A DNA stretch of 64,000 nucleotides from an uncultured Paracoccaceae bacterium. Lineage in GTDB: Bacteria > Pseudomonadota > Alphaproteobacteria > Rhodobacterales > Rhodobacteraceae. Both the position numbers and the translations under genes were made by a program. How positions within the stretch are numbered: the stretch's first letter is position 1; each line of letters begins with the position of its first letter. The DNA lies in contig CANMDE010000002.1 of NCBI GenBank assembly GCA_947496535.1, positions 124,001 through 188,000 of the forward strand, in the 5' to 3' direction. Shown here in pieces: positions 56,047-64,000 of the stretch. The notes beneath the pieces are model-generated. The model saw nothing but the letters and a program-made list of their open reading frames with translations, made no database searches and was not told the origin of the DNA.

Positions 56047-58203
56047 ATGTCGTCCTTTTCCTTTCTTGGCCTTGGGGTTCATCCCGCCGATTTGGATCAC
56101 TCGCTGATTACCGATCTTGAAATTCTGACCCATGGCGACAGTCAGCTATTGATCAGCAGCACCCTTTACGACGGGGTTCTGCTCAGTTGGGATATCACCA
56201 ACCTCGGCAACGGGCCTTTGGACGACCTGCCATTCGAAGGTGGGGTGATGGCCGGGGATGACGTCGGCATCGTGCAGATATCCACTGGCAACAGTATGAG
56301 CGTCCTTATGGGCGGTGGGGCCGATGGCGACTTGCAGATCGTAACAATGGAGGACGATGGCACCTTCGCCCCACCTACCCTTCTGACAACGCTTCCAAAC
56401 AGCCTGTCCAGTTTTCAGGCCATGGCGGCAATCACGCTGCCATCCGGCGAACAGACCGTCTACGGCATCGTCCCGGGCGAGGATACCATCACAAGGGTCA
56501 ACTTCTCTGCAGTCGGGGTCTTCACGTCTTTCGCGACCACCCCCGCCAGCGGTCAGATCGCGGCGATTGCAACAGTGCAAATTGACGATGCGCAACACAT
56601 CATTACGGGTGATGACGCGTCCCAAGCGGTAACAATCTGGTCCATAGACGCAGCCGGTGATCTGACCGAAAGGGACATCCTGAACAACGACAATGGGCTT
56701 TGGATCACCTCACCAACCGCGCTTGAAACCGTCCAGATTGGGGATCGGACATATGTGATTGTCGGTGCAGCAGGCAGCAACAGCCTGAGCGTCATAGAGA
56801 TCGGTGCCAATGGCAGCATGACCATCCGGGACCATATTCTGGATACCCGCGACACCCGCTTTGCAGGTGTGACCGATATCGATGTGGCGACTTACAACGG
56901 CCAAACCTTTGTTTTTGCGGGCGGTGCTGATGACGGCATTTCGGCTTTTTTGTTGCTCCATGACGGGTTGCTGGTTCCACGTGCACATCTGGCCGACACG
57001 ACCGAGATGAGCCTTGATAACATCAGCGCCATCGCCGCATCAGCAGGCGACAGTGGGATAGATGTTTTTGCGGCAAGCAGCAGCGAAACAGGTATAACCC
57101 AACTGCGGTTTGAAACGGACGTTGCGGGTCGGGTTTTGTCGGCTACGTCATCAAGTGGTGTTTTGCAGGGAACCAACGGTGACGACATTTTGCGGGACGG
57201 CACGGGCACCGACACGCTGACCGGTGGAGACGGTGCAGATGTCTTTTTCCTTATTGCGGACGGTCAAACCGATGAAATCACTGACTTCAGGGTTGGTGAA
57301 GATACTCTCGACCTTGGGCTGTGGCCTTTGCTGCGGGATATCAGCCAATTGACCATCAGTATCAAACCCTACGGGATGGAAATCACCTATGGGGATGAGG
57401 TGCTGATTGTGCGCAGTGCCGATGGCGAACCTATCGACTATCGCCTGCTGGAAACAGCCGATGTCATCTCCGTCACCCGCATTCCGCAAGAGATCGAACC
57501 CGGCTTTCCCGGCCCTGCAACCCCTAACCCCGTATTGGTGCCAGAGGAGGTCACCGATCCGATAGGCGATCAAACTTTGCCAAACAGCATCTTGCCAATG
57601 CTTCAGGCGATGGCGGGCGCGGGCTTGGGCGATGTTCGTAACGGGTTGCTGCCTGCCGCCGGGCAGGCAGCAACACCCGACATGGTACAAGCTGGCAACA
57701 GCGTGACGGGCGGCAACAACGTTGATGTCCTCATCACGGGTCCCCGCGCGGATGGGGCTGCGGGCGGTGCCGATGCGGATTTGCTGATCGGGCGCGCGGG
57801 GAACGACGACCTGAGTGGCGGCGATGGATCGGATATCATCATGGGTGGCGCGGGTGCCGACATTCTCAGCGGCGGCCGAGGGCAGGATCTGCTGGACGGC
57901 GGCAATGGGAATGACGAGCTGAAGGGCGGGCTTGGCAACGACATCATGCTGGGCGGCGCAGGTGCCGATACATTTGTGTTCGTCGGCGGAGAGGATGAAA
58001 TCGTGGATTTTGTCCAGGGCGAAGACCGGATCAGGTTTGATCCCGTCTTATGGACCGGCCTGACCTCTGCCGCCGATGTTTTGACGGTCTATGGTGAGAT
58101 CGAGGGCGAAACCGTCATCATTGACTTTGAAGACGGGAATGTACTGCAGATCAATGGTGTCACCGACTTTGCGTCGCTGAACCTCGATATCGACCTCTTC
58201 TGA
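56047..58203 (+). CDS. Secreted RTX protein with beta-propeller-like N-terminal region
   Basis: 718 residues from ATG 56047; a TTG 54 bases earlier is possible. The N-terminal 370 residues contain repeated strands of the type seen in lactonase or quinoprotein propellers (VQIGDRTYVIVGAAGSN, ATYNGQTFVFAGGADDG, ASAGDSGIDVFAAS). Two RTX blocks follow: one single unit near residue 385 (GTNGDDILRDGTGTDTLTGG) and a longer run near 560-640 (GGRGQDLLDGG, GGLGNDIMLGG). The C-terminus ends in a short hydrophobic/acidic tail (LNLDIDLF). It is probably a type I secretion substrate. It ends six bases from the Wza gene, which is convergent. Confidence 0.8.
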   Translation: MSSFSFLGLGVHPADLDHSLITDLEILTHGDSQLLISSTLYDGVLLSWDITNLGNGPLDDLPFEGGVMAGDDVGIVQISTGNSMSVLMGGGADGDLQIVTMEDDGTFAPPTLLTTLPNSLSSFQAMAAITLPSGEQTVYGIVPGEDTITRVNFSAVGVFTSFATTPASGQIAAIATVQIDDAQHIITGDDASQAVTIWSIDAAGDLTERDILNNDNGLWITSPTALETVQIGDRTYVIVGAAGSNSLSVIEIGANGSMTIRDHILDTRDTRFAGVTDIDVATYNGQTFVFAGGADDGISAFLLLHDGLLVPRAHLADTTEMSLDNISAIAASAGDSGIDVFAASSSETGITQLRFETDVAGRVLSATSSSGVLQGTNGDDILRDGTGTDTLTGGDGADVFFLIADGQTDEITDFRVGEDTLDLGLWPLLRDISQLTISIKPYGMEITYGDEVLIVRSADGEPIDYRLLETADVISVTRIPQEIEPGFPGPATPNPVLVPEEVTDPIGDQTLPNSILPMLQAMAGAGLGDVRNGLLPAAGQAATPDMVQAGNSVTGGNNVDVLITGPRADGAAGGADADLLIGRAGNDDLSGGDGSDIIMGGAGADILSGGRGQDLLDGGNGNDELKGGLGNDIMLGGAGADTFVFVGGEDEIVDFVQGEDRIRFDPVLWTGLTSAADVLTVYGEIEGETVIIDFEDGNVLQINGVTDFASLNLDIDLF

Positions 58204-58209
58204 GCTTTG

Positions 58210-59328
58210 TCAGTTAAAAAGGCTGTTCGCCGAAGACAATGCGCTGACAAGGCTCAGCGCTGGGCCAAGCGCACTTTCTGTTGCATAGACAAGATCGTTG
58301 GGTTGAATTTCAAATTCCCGTGCGGAAAACAAACCATCTGCCGATGTCAGATCAAGCGTGAAAACCACACGTTCCTGAGGTGGGCCAGCCCCGTCGGCGC
58401 TAATGTCCGATGTTTCATAGCTGCGCAGGATCAGAATACCTTGGGGATTGGCCCGCTCATCCGACAGGCCGCCAATGATAGACAGCGCATCAAGCGCCGA
58501 CACATCAGCCTGCGGGAATGTATGCTGGGCCTCGGTCCCGGTCGCCCCCAAAGAAAGGAAATAGCGGTCATCTTGCCGGATAATAACCCGGTCACCACCC
58601 TGTAGCGGCGTATCCAGATTGGGTTCCTCCAACAACCTGTCCAGCGACACACCATAAATCTGATCACCGCGGATCAGACGGACCTGAGGATTTGCCAGTT
58701 CGGGATTCACACCACCGGCCTGCGACAACAAATCCAGAATTTTCACGTTCCGGTCAGCCAGGGGATAAACGCCCGGTGCCGTCGTACCTGACACAACATT
58801 GGCAGTATTCGCCCGCCCCGGATTAACCAAAAGCTGCACCTGCGCAGACGGAATGGTTTTGGTGATTTCCTCTTCCATGCGTTCGCGCGCAGTGCTGGGT
58901 GACATGCCTGCAATCCGAAGCTCACCGATATAGGGCACAAAGACCCGCCCGTTGGAACTGACCTGAATATCCTGCAACGGCGTCGCCCGCTGGCCCGTTC
59001 CGGCCAGCAGTGAATTTTCCTCTGCATCCCAAATGGTCAGTTGCAAAGTGTCGCCAGGCGCAATGATCAGCGATGCGGGTTGCTCCTGTCGGTTAATCCA
59101 ACTGTAGCTTTTGGTATCGACGTCCGGCCAGCGTGCCACGGTAGGAAGCGTGTTTCTGGTAACGCTGAAGACCGCAAAATCATAAGTCACTTCGCCATCG
59201 GCATCGATATTGCGTGCCTCGGATGCGGCCAAAACCTCGGATTGGAAACCTGCGCCGCGCGGAGTCCCGCAGGCTGTCAGCGTGAAGCACAATGCGACAG
59301 TCACGGAACTTTTGAACATATGCGGCAT
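58210..59328 (-). CDS. Wza-type polysaccharide export lipoprotein
   Basis: 372 residues from ATG 59328, which has GGGGGA upstream. Lipobox LTAC (Cys20). The Poly_export domain begins PASLIIAPGDTLQLTIWDAEENS and VFVPYIGELRIAGMS; two SLBB domains follow (PGVYPLADRNVKILDLLSQAGG; FPQADVSALDALSIIGGLSDERANPQG). It should form the outer-membrane channel for the EPS. The matching Wzz/BY-kinase genes are 46 kb away at 9736-12162. Confidence 0.93.
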   Translation of the reverse strand: MPHMFKSSVTVALCFTLTACGTPRGAGFQSEVLAASEARNIDADGEVTYDFAVFSVTRNTLPTVARWPDVDTKSYSWINRQEQPASLIIAPGDTLQLTIWDAEENSLLAGTGQRATPLQDIQVSSNGRVFVPYIGELRIAGMSPSTARERMEEEITKTIPSAQVQLLVNPGRANTANVVSGTTAPGVYPLADRNVKILDLLSQAGGVNPELANPQVRLIRGDQIYGVSLDRLLEEPNLDTPLQGGDRVIIRQDDRYFLSLGATGTEAQHTFPQADVSALDALSIIGGLSDERANPQGILILRSYETSDISADGAGPPQERVVFTLDLTSADGLFSAREFEIQPNDLVYATESALGPALSLVSALSSANSLFN

Positions 59329-59575
59329 GATTCCCCCTTTAGTCATCACGTTACATTATCAGGTGATTTCAATGGGCAACACCGTCTTAAGTTGTTTCAC
59401 ACACAGCCCGACCGGGCGTCAATATCTGGCCTTTAGATCACCCTCTGACCAACAGGTTTCACCCAGAATTGAGTTGCCAGATCGCAAAATGATATATCCT
59501 ATTTTGATAAAGGAAATGTCTATCAATGGAATGCCTTATGCGAATGACAACCAGTCAGCCAATCAAAGGTCCGCT

Positions 59576-60046
59576 ATGACAACGCGGCGGCGTTTCCTTA
59601 TCGGCGGCGGCATCACCGCAATCGGTGCGGCGAGCGTCGTTGTGCTGGACGGTCAGAACCTGCTTTACGCAGCGCTGGCCGAAGACTTCTCGGGTGCATC
59701 ACTCACCCCGGCAGAGGCTCATTCGGCAGCTGTGGCTGGAGACATCATCCTGATCGACATCCGCAGACCGGATGAGTGGATCAAGACAGGATCAGGCGAA
59801 GGCGCAACACGGATCGATATGCGCCGCGATGATTTTGTTGATCAGCTCACCCAATTGACCAACGGCGACTTCAGCACGCCGGTAGCACTGATCTGCGCCA
59901 GAGGCGTGCGATCCTCGCGCCTGTCAAACCGCCTCAAAGACGCGGGCTTCACAAAAATCATTGACGTGCCCGAAGGCATGCTGGGGTCATCCGCAGGCCC
60001 CGGCTGGCTGGAACGCGGCTTGCCCGTTGTGAAAGACGGCTATTAA
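59576..60046 (+). CDS. Tat-exported rhodanese-like protein
   Basis: 156 residues from ATG 59576 with AAAGG upstream; ATGs at 59516 and 59531 are alternatives. The N-terminus is a twin-arginine signal (TTRRRFLIGGG, then a hydrophobic run). A rhodanese domain follows: IILIDIRRPDEW, then the active loop LICARGVRSSRL with the catalytic Cys. It should act in the periplasm as a sulfur carrier or transferase. It ends seven bases from trhO, which is convergent and also of the rhodanese type. Confidence 0.85.
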   Translation: MTTRRRFLIGGGITAIGAASVVVLDGQNLLYAALAEDFSGASLTPAEAHSAAVAGDIILIDIRRPDEWIKTGSGEGATRIDMRRDDFVDQLTQLTNGDFSTPVALICARGVRSSRLSNRLKDAGFTKIIDVPEGMLGSSAGPGWLERGLPVVKDGY

Positions 60047-60052
60047 GCCGCC

Positions 60053-60958
60053 TTACAAACCACCAATATGGTGCTTGCCTCGCTTCTTCGCCAAAGCGAT
60101 CTGCTTTTGCCGCTCGCGAAAGCGGGCTTTGTCACCTTGGGTCGTTTGATCAACGCATTGGTGGCAGGAAACGCCTTCCTCATAGGATGGATGCGCTCGA
60201 TCTTCCGGACGGATCGGACGGCGACAGGCATGGCAAAGCAGATGCGGCCCTTCGGTCAGCCCGTGACCAACGCTCACGCGGGCATCAAACACAAAGCATT
60301 CACCGTCCCATTTGCTGTCGTCCTGCGGCACTTCTTCAAGATACTTCAGGATGCCACCCTTAAGGTGATACACATCCTCAACCCCCTGCCCCAGCAGGTA
60401 ATTGGTTGATTTCTCGCACCGAATGCCACCCGTACAAAACATCGCAATCCGCTTGTTGTGAAAGCGATGTTTGTTGTCTTCCCACCAAGCCGGGAATTCA
60501 CCAAAACTTTTGGTCTGCGGATCGATAGCACCGTCAAAGGTACCAATCGCGACCTCATAGTCATTGCGAGTATCAATGACGGCCACATCAGGCGCACCGA
60601 TCAATTCGTTCCAGTCTGCGGCATCAACATAATGCCCAACCCGCGCCTTTGGGTCGACATTGGGTTGGCCCATGGTGACAATCTCGCGCTTCAGCCGCAC
60701 CTTCATGCGATGGAAAGGCGGCGTAGAGGCGGTGCTTTCCTTCCATTCAAGATCGGCGCAACCGGGTAGCGACCGGATATGGGCAAGCACCGCATCAATG
60801 CCCGCCCGATCCCCGGCAATGGTTCCGTTGATCCCTTCTGAGGCAAGCAACAGCGTACCCGAAATTCCACGCGCCTTGCACAAGTCGAGCAATGGACCGC
60901 GCTGCGCCGACGGATCGTCCAATCGGGTAAAGTGATAAAGAGCCGCAACAATAATCAT
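60053..60958 (-). CDS. trhO: tRNA uridine(34) hydroxylase, rhodanese type
   Basis: 301 residues from ATG 60958. Family features are [32 protein letters not shown], the active-site [14 protein letters not shown] and a C-terminal zinc-like cysteine set (CHACRRP, CHQC). It makes 5-hydroxyuridine at the wobble position of tRNAs. An ATG at 61009 would add 17 residues that do not look conserved. Confidence 0.95.
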   Translation of the reverse strand: MIIVAALYHFTRLDDPSAQRGPLLDLCKARGISGTLLLASEGINGTIAGDRAGIDAVLAHIRSLPGCADLEWKESTASTPPFHRMKVRLKREIVTMGQPNVDPKARVGHYVDAADWNELIGAPDVAVIDTRNDYEVAIGTFDGAIDPQTKSFGEFPAWWEDNKHRFHNKRIAMFCTGGIRCEKSTNYLLGQGVEDVYHLKGGILKYLEEVPQDDSKWDGECFVFDARVSVGHGLTEGPHLLCHACRRPIRPEDRAHPSYEEGVSCHQCVDQTTQGDKARFRERQKQIALAKKRGKHHIGGL

Positions 60959-61046
60959 GCCGCCCAAATAAGCTGGACACCCAACCGGGGCAAGTAGACA
61001 CCGCGTCATTTGGTTCGGACCGACAGAACGTCCCGCAAAAGCATGG

Positions 61047-62291
61047 CTAGGCCCGGTGCTGGGCCGCCGCTATCGCGAGGCCATCAGCCACGGCTGTAAA
61101 TGCCTCTGCCCGTTCCAACGCGGCTTCAGGGAACATCGCGACCATCACGTCCTCAACCACGTGAAGCAGGCTTGAGCCGCCAACAAATACGATTTTGCCG
61201 ATACGATCCGGGGTGACATCGGCCATTCGCAAGGTCTCGACCGCGCAATCCCTGATCTGGGCTGCGTGGTCGGCCAGAACCGCCCCCATTTGCGCCTTCG
61301 TAAAACGGGCCAACAGGTCGCGCTCAATCGCCCCTAGATCAATTCCCGCGTCCATGACGCCCGGTTCATTGATCCGAATTTTCCCTGCCTCGACGGCAAA
61401 GGCAATATCGTGGCCCAATTCCATATCCAGAACGGTTTTCAGCCGGGCAAAGGGTGCGGGATCGATACCCAGCTTGGCGAAATCCGACGCCATGCGCCGG
61501 TTCTCCGGTGTATAAAGAAACGGGATTTTCTGCCATGTCGCCAGATCATTGTAGACCGCGTTCGGGGCGACATGACGGCCTGAGCCAAGCTCATTACGTA
61601 TTTCCGCCCCGCATCCCAACATCGGCATGACATGGGCAATACTCAGCGCCCGGTCAAAATCCGTACCGCCGACACGTACCCCGTGGCTGGCAATAATCCG
61701 GGTGGCGTCCCCGTCACGCTGAAAAACGGAAAAATCCGACGTACCACCACCGATATCCACAACAAGCCCCAGAGTACCGGCATCCATTTGCCCACTCGCG
61801 ATAGCTGCGGCCTCGGGCTCATACATGAACGACACATCGCTGAACCCCGCAACCATATAGGCTTCGCGCAAATCTATCTCGGCCTGCGCATTGCGTACAT
61901 CATCGGTCGAGTGAAACCGCACCGGACGGCCCGAAAGCGCCACATCGCAACTTTGCTGCATCTCCGCCTCGGCCCTTTCGCGGATCATTCGCAGGAACCG
62001 GGCGACCACTTCGATCAGGGTCAGCCGTTCATAAGCGATTTTGCGTTTTTCGCGCATCAATGGCGTCCCCAGCACCGATTTCAGCGCCCGCATGAACCGC
62101 CCCTCGCGCCCGTCGATCAAAGCGGCGTTGGCCTCTGAGCCATAGGTCGTCACCTTGCGGTCATAATCAAAGAACACCGAGGTCGGAAGCGTCCGCTGCC
62201 CCTGCTCTACCGATATCAAATGCGGACGGTTCCCGATCATCACGCCCGCCGCTGTGTTAGAGGTTCCAAAGTCGATACCAAGCGCCGCCAT
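61047..62291 (-). CDS. Short Hsp70-family (YegD-like) ATPase
   Basis: 414 residues. Actin-like ATPase motifs are intact: [30 protein letters not shown] and [17 protein letters not shown]. There is no room for a substrate-binding domain, as in YegD. The start is ATG 62291, with GGAGGT five bases upstream, rather than longer readings that run through the repeat hairpin at 62363. It is divergent from the metallophosphoesterase gene. Confidence 0.92.
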   Translation of the reverse strand: MAALGIDFGTSNTAAGVMIGNRPHLISVEQGQRTLPTSVFFDYDRKVTTYGSEANAALIDGREGRFMRALKSVLGTPLMREKRKIAYERLTLIEVVARFLRMIRERAEAEMQQSCDVALSGRPVRFHSTDDVRNAQAEIDLREAYMVAGFSDVSFMYEPEAAAIASGQMDAGTLGLVVDIGGGTSDFSVFQRDGDATRIIASHGVRVGGTDFDRALSIAHVMPMLGCGAEIRNELGSGRHVAPNAVYNDLATWQKIPFLYTPENRRMASDFAKLGIDPAPFARLKTVLDMELGHDIAFAVEAGKIRINEPGVMDAGIDLGAIERDLLARFTKAQMGAVLADHAAQIRDCAVETLRMADVTPDRIGKIVFVGGSSLLHVVEDVMVAMFPEAALERAEAFTAVADGLAIAAAQHRA

Positions 62292-62362
62292 ATCCACCTC
62301 CATTTCATCAAGGAAAGACGCGCTGGATATGAAAAACCTGTGGGCGGTGCAAGCCCCACAAA

Positions 62363-62389
62363 TCCCGGGCTTGATCCGGGACGTCATCC
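62363..62389. repeat. REP-like hairpin between the Hsp70 and phosphoesterase genes
   Basis: TCCCGG-GCTTGAT-CCGGGA is a 6-bp hairpin followed by CGTCATCCC, the form of short palindromic repeats that are dispersed in many alphaproteobacterial genomes. One copy is seen here. Confidence 0.5.
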
Positions 62390-62420
62390 CCACGAAGCTG
62401 CGGGTAAACAGGAGCACCCC

Positions 62421-63209
62421 ATGACCAAAATCATCTGGATGTCAGATCCGCATTTTCAGAACAAAGGAACAATCGGTGGGCTGAACCCACGCACCCGGCT
62501 GGCCGCAGCCATCGATCATGCGAACACGCACCATGACGATGCCGATCTAGCGATTATCTCCGGTGATCTGGTAGGCGATGACATCGAAGGCGACTACAGC
62601 GCCATGGCCACCTATCTCGCCAAATCATCGGTGCCGATGCATGCCATGGTCGGCAACAACGATGACCGGCACGGGTTCAACCAGCATCTGACGTTGCCAG
62701 ATGATGCTATGCCTGACTTCATCCAATATGCCATCGACACGCCCGAAGGCGCGATGATCTGCCTAGACACCCATCAGGCCGGCTCTTCCGCAGGCCAATT
62801 CTGCACCGCGCGTCAGGAATGGCTTAGCGAAAGGCTGAGCCGCGATCCAAAGCAACCCGCCTATATCTTCATGCACCACCCACCCATGGCGCTGGGCCTA
62901 CCACCACAAGACAAGATCATGCTGGAAGACGGCGACGCTTTCCTCGACCTCATCAGCCAGCACAACAATGTCAAACATCTCTTCATGGGCCACGTGCATC
63001 GCCCGACCTGCGGAAGCATCCGAGGTATCCCATTTGCGACGATTGGCGCCTTGTCATTTCAGGCCCCCGCACCCCGACCGGAATGGGATTGGGACAGCTT
63101 CGTACCAGCACATGAAGCCCCACACTACGGCGTCCTGCACATCAGCGGCGGGAACGTGACCCTGCAGTACACCCAGTTCTGCACCTACGAGACTGGCATC
63201 GAAGGCTAA
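62421..63209 (+). CDS. Metallophosphoesterase (calcineurin-like)
   Basis: 262 residues from ATG 62421 with GGAG upstream. Metal ligands are seen in order: WMSDPHF, ISGDLVGDD, VGNNDDRHG, FMHHPP and MGHVHRP. This is the class III cyclic nucleotide phosphodiesterase (CpdA/Icc-like) layout, so cAMP or another cyclic nucleotide is a likely substrate. Confidence 0.9.
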   Translation: MTKIIWMSDPHFQNKGTIGGLNPRTRLAAAIDHANTHHDDADLAIISGDLVGDDIEGDYSAMATYLAKSSVPMHAMVGNNDDRHGFNQHLTLPDDAMPDFIQYAIDTPEGAMICLDTHQAGSSAGQFCTARQEWLSERLSRDPKQPAYIFMHHPPMALGLPPQDKIMLEDGDAFLDLISQHNNVKHLFMGHVHRPTCGSIRGIPFATIGALSFQAPAPRPEWDWDSFVPAHEAPHYGVLHISGGNVTLQYTQFCTYETGIEG

Positions 63210-63248
63210 CACCTTTTCATCCGCTAGTTGCGCGGCTACCAATCCGCA

Positions 63249-63773
63249 ATGAAGCGCGTCATGATCACAGGTGGGCCGGGCTCCGGCAAAAGCACACTCG
63301 CGCGGATCATGGGTGAACGAACCGGGCTGCCTGTCTTTCATATGGACCACATTCACTGGAAACCGGGCTGGATAGAGCGCACACAGGCAGAGAAACTGCC
63401 ACTGATCCGCGATGTTCATGCGCGTGACCAATGGATTTTTGAGGGCGGCAATTCAAGCACCTTTGCCGAAAGAGCGGCGCGGGCCGATACGATGGTCTGG
63501 TTGGACTTGCCGGTTGCATTGCGATTGCGGCGTGTAATCTGGCGAACAATCCGTGACAACGGCAAAACACGGCCCGATATGGCCCCTGACTGCGCTGAAG
63601 GTTTCCATCACCAGACCTTGCCATTCTGGCGCTTCATCTGGCGCACAAGGCATACATCACGGCTCAAATCGGTAGCCATAGCAGAGAACACACCGCACCT
63701 GACCGTCCACCATCTGCGATCCCGTTCCGAGGTCGCGGCCTTCATTTCAAATCTGCCAGAAAAACAACGATGA
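63249..63773 (+). CDS. Small P-loop kinase (adenylate kinase-like / topology modulation type)
   Basis: 174 residues. Walker A GGPGSGKST begins at residue 7, followed by the family marker HMDHIHWKPGW, then EGGNSSTF and a lid region (RVIWRTIRDNGKTRPDM). It belongs to the AAA/NTK group often named FlaR or topology modulation protein; function not established. Its TGA overlaps the ATG of a second, closely related gene. Confidence 0.85.
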   Translation: MKRVMITGGPGSGKSTLARIMGERTGLPVFHMDHIHWKPGWIERTQAEKLPLIRDVHARDQWIFEGGNSSTFAERAARADTMVWLDLPVALRLRRVIWRTIRDNGKTRPDMAPDCAEGFHHQTLPFWRFIWRTRHTSRLKSVAIAENTPHLTVHHLRSRSEVAAFISNLPEKQR

Positions 63774-64000
63774 AACGCGTCATGATCACAGGTGGACCCG
63801 GCTCCGGCAAAAGCACACTCGCGCGGATCATGGGCGAACATACGGAACTGCCCGTTTATCATATGGATCATATCCACTGGAAACCGGGCTGGGTCCAGCG
63901 CGAGACAGACGAACGTCTCAAGATGGTTGGTGATATTGAGGCGCAAGACAGATGGATCTTCGAAGGCGGCTTTTCAAAAACCTACGAAAATAGAGCGCGG
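63770..64000 (+). CDS. Second small P-loop kinase (tandem duplicate), cut by window end
   Basis: The ATG at 63770 overlaps the TGA of the gene before it. The 77 residues in the window match that gene closely: GGPGSGKSTLARIMGE is identical, then HMDHIHWKPGW and WIFEGG recur. Differences are clustered (ERTGLPVF against EHTELPVY). It is a recent tandem duplication; the rest lies outside the window. Confidence 0.85.
   Translation, partial: MKRVMITGGPGSGKSTLARIMGEHTELPVYHMDHIHWKPGWVQRETDERLKMVGDIEAQDRWIFEGGFSKTYENRAR

Overview
The window looks like chromosome from a marine alphaproteobacterium of the order Rhodobacterales, probably the Roseobacter group. The evidence is the F1 ATP synthase operon standing alone as atpHAGDC, a complete TRAP transporter set, family types common in that order (DUF2161, DUF2793, TIGR01459 HAD, GlcG/HbpS-like, MnPPase), a moderately high GC content by eye, and a class II tRNA-Tyr with an encoded CCA. 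I cannot name a genus from the sequence alone.

Layout. Positions 1-4879 (minus) hold a cell-surface block: a giant secreted protein with near-identical 501-bp tandem repeats, cut by the window edge, preceded by two short signal-peptide ORFs. Positions 5261-9478 hold a cupin protein and a TRAP transporter operon (dctP-dctQ-dctM) ending in a GlcG/HbpS-like gene. Positions 9736-16882 are an exopolysaccharide (EPS) locus of the type associated with PEP-CTERM/exosortase systems: an ExeA-like ATPase, a Wzz-type chain-length protein and a BY-kinase on the minus strand; an ExoY-type sugar transferase and a large TPR lipoprotein on the plus strand. No exosortase is visible here.

Positions 17442-30119 (minus) are a compact hybrid PKS-NRPS operon and the most interesting part of the window. 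The order of transcription is PKS (KS-AT-KR-DH-ACP-TE), a membrane-anchored family 2 glycosyltransferase, an NRPS (formyltransferase - degenerate C-like region - adenylation domain split by a luciferase-like monooxygenase - PCP) and a 4'-phosphopantetheinyl transferase. Two of the junctions are ATGA overlaps. The adenylation pocket reads like a glycine code and there is no working condensation domain, so the NRPS may be a formyl-glycine loading module feeding the one-module PKS.

Positions 30602-41511 carry mostly housekeeping and conserved genes: TraB/GumN-like, DUF2161 and a TbpB-like lipoprotein, tRNA-Tyr with a strange tRNA-like element just upstream, Mn-dependent pyrophosphatase, HAD, MaoC, ribF, YcgN, threonine aldolase, hydrolase, DsbA-like and prs. 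A bidirectional terminator separates prs from the atp operon (41602-46481). A lone DUF2793 protein follows.

Positions 47731-59328 form a second EPS block: GDP-mannose/GDP-fucose synthesis (gmd, fcl, manC), galE, phosphomannomutase and a Wza-type export lipoprotein, interleaved with two RTX proteins that look like type I secretion substrates (an M10 metalloprotease and a beta-propeller-like protein). The end of the window (59576-64000) has a Tat-type rhodanese, trhO, a short Hsp70, a metallophosphoesterase and a tandem pair of small P-loop kinases, the second cut by the edge.
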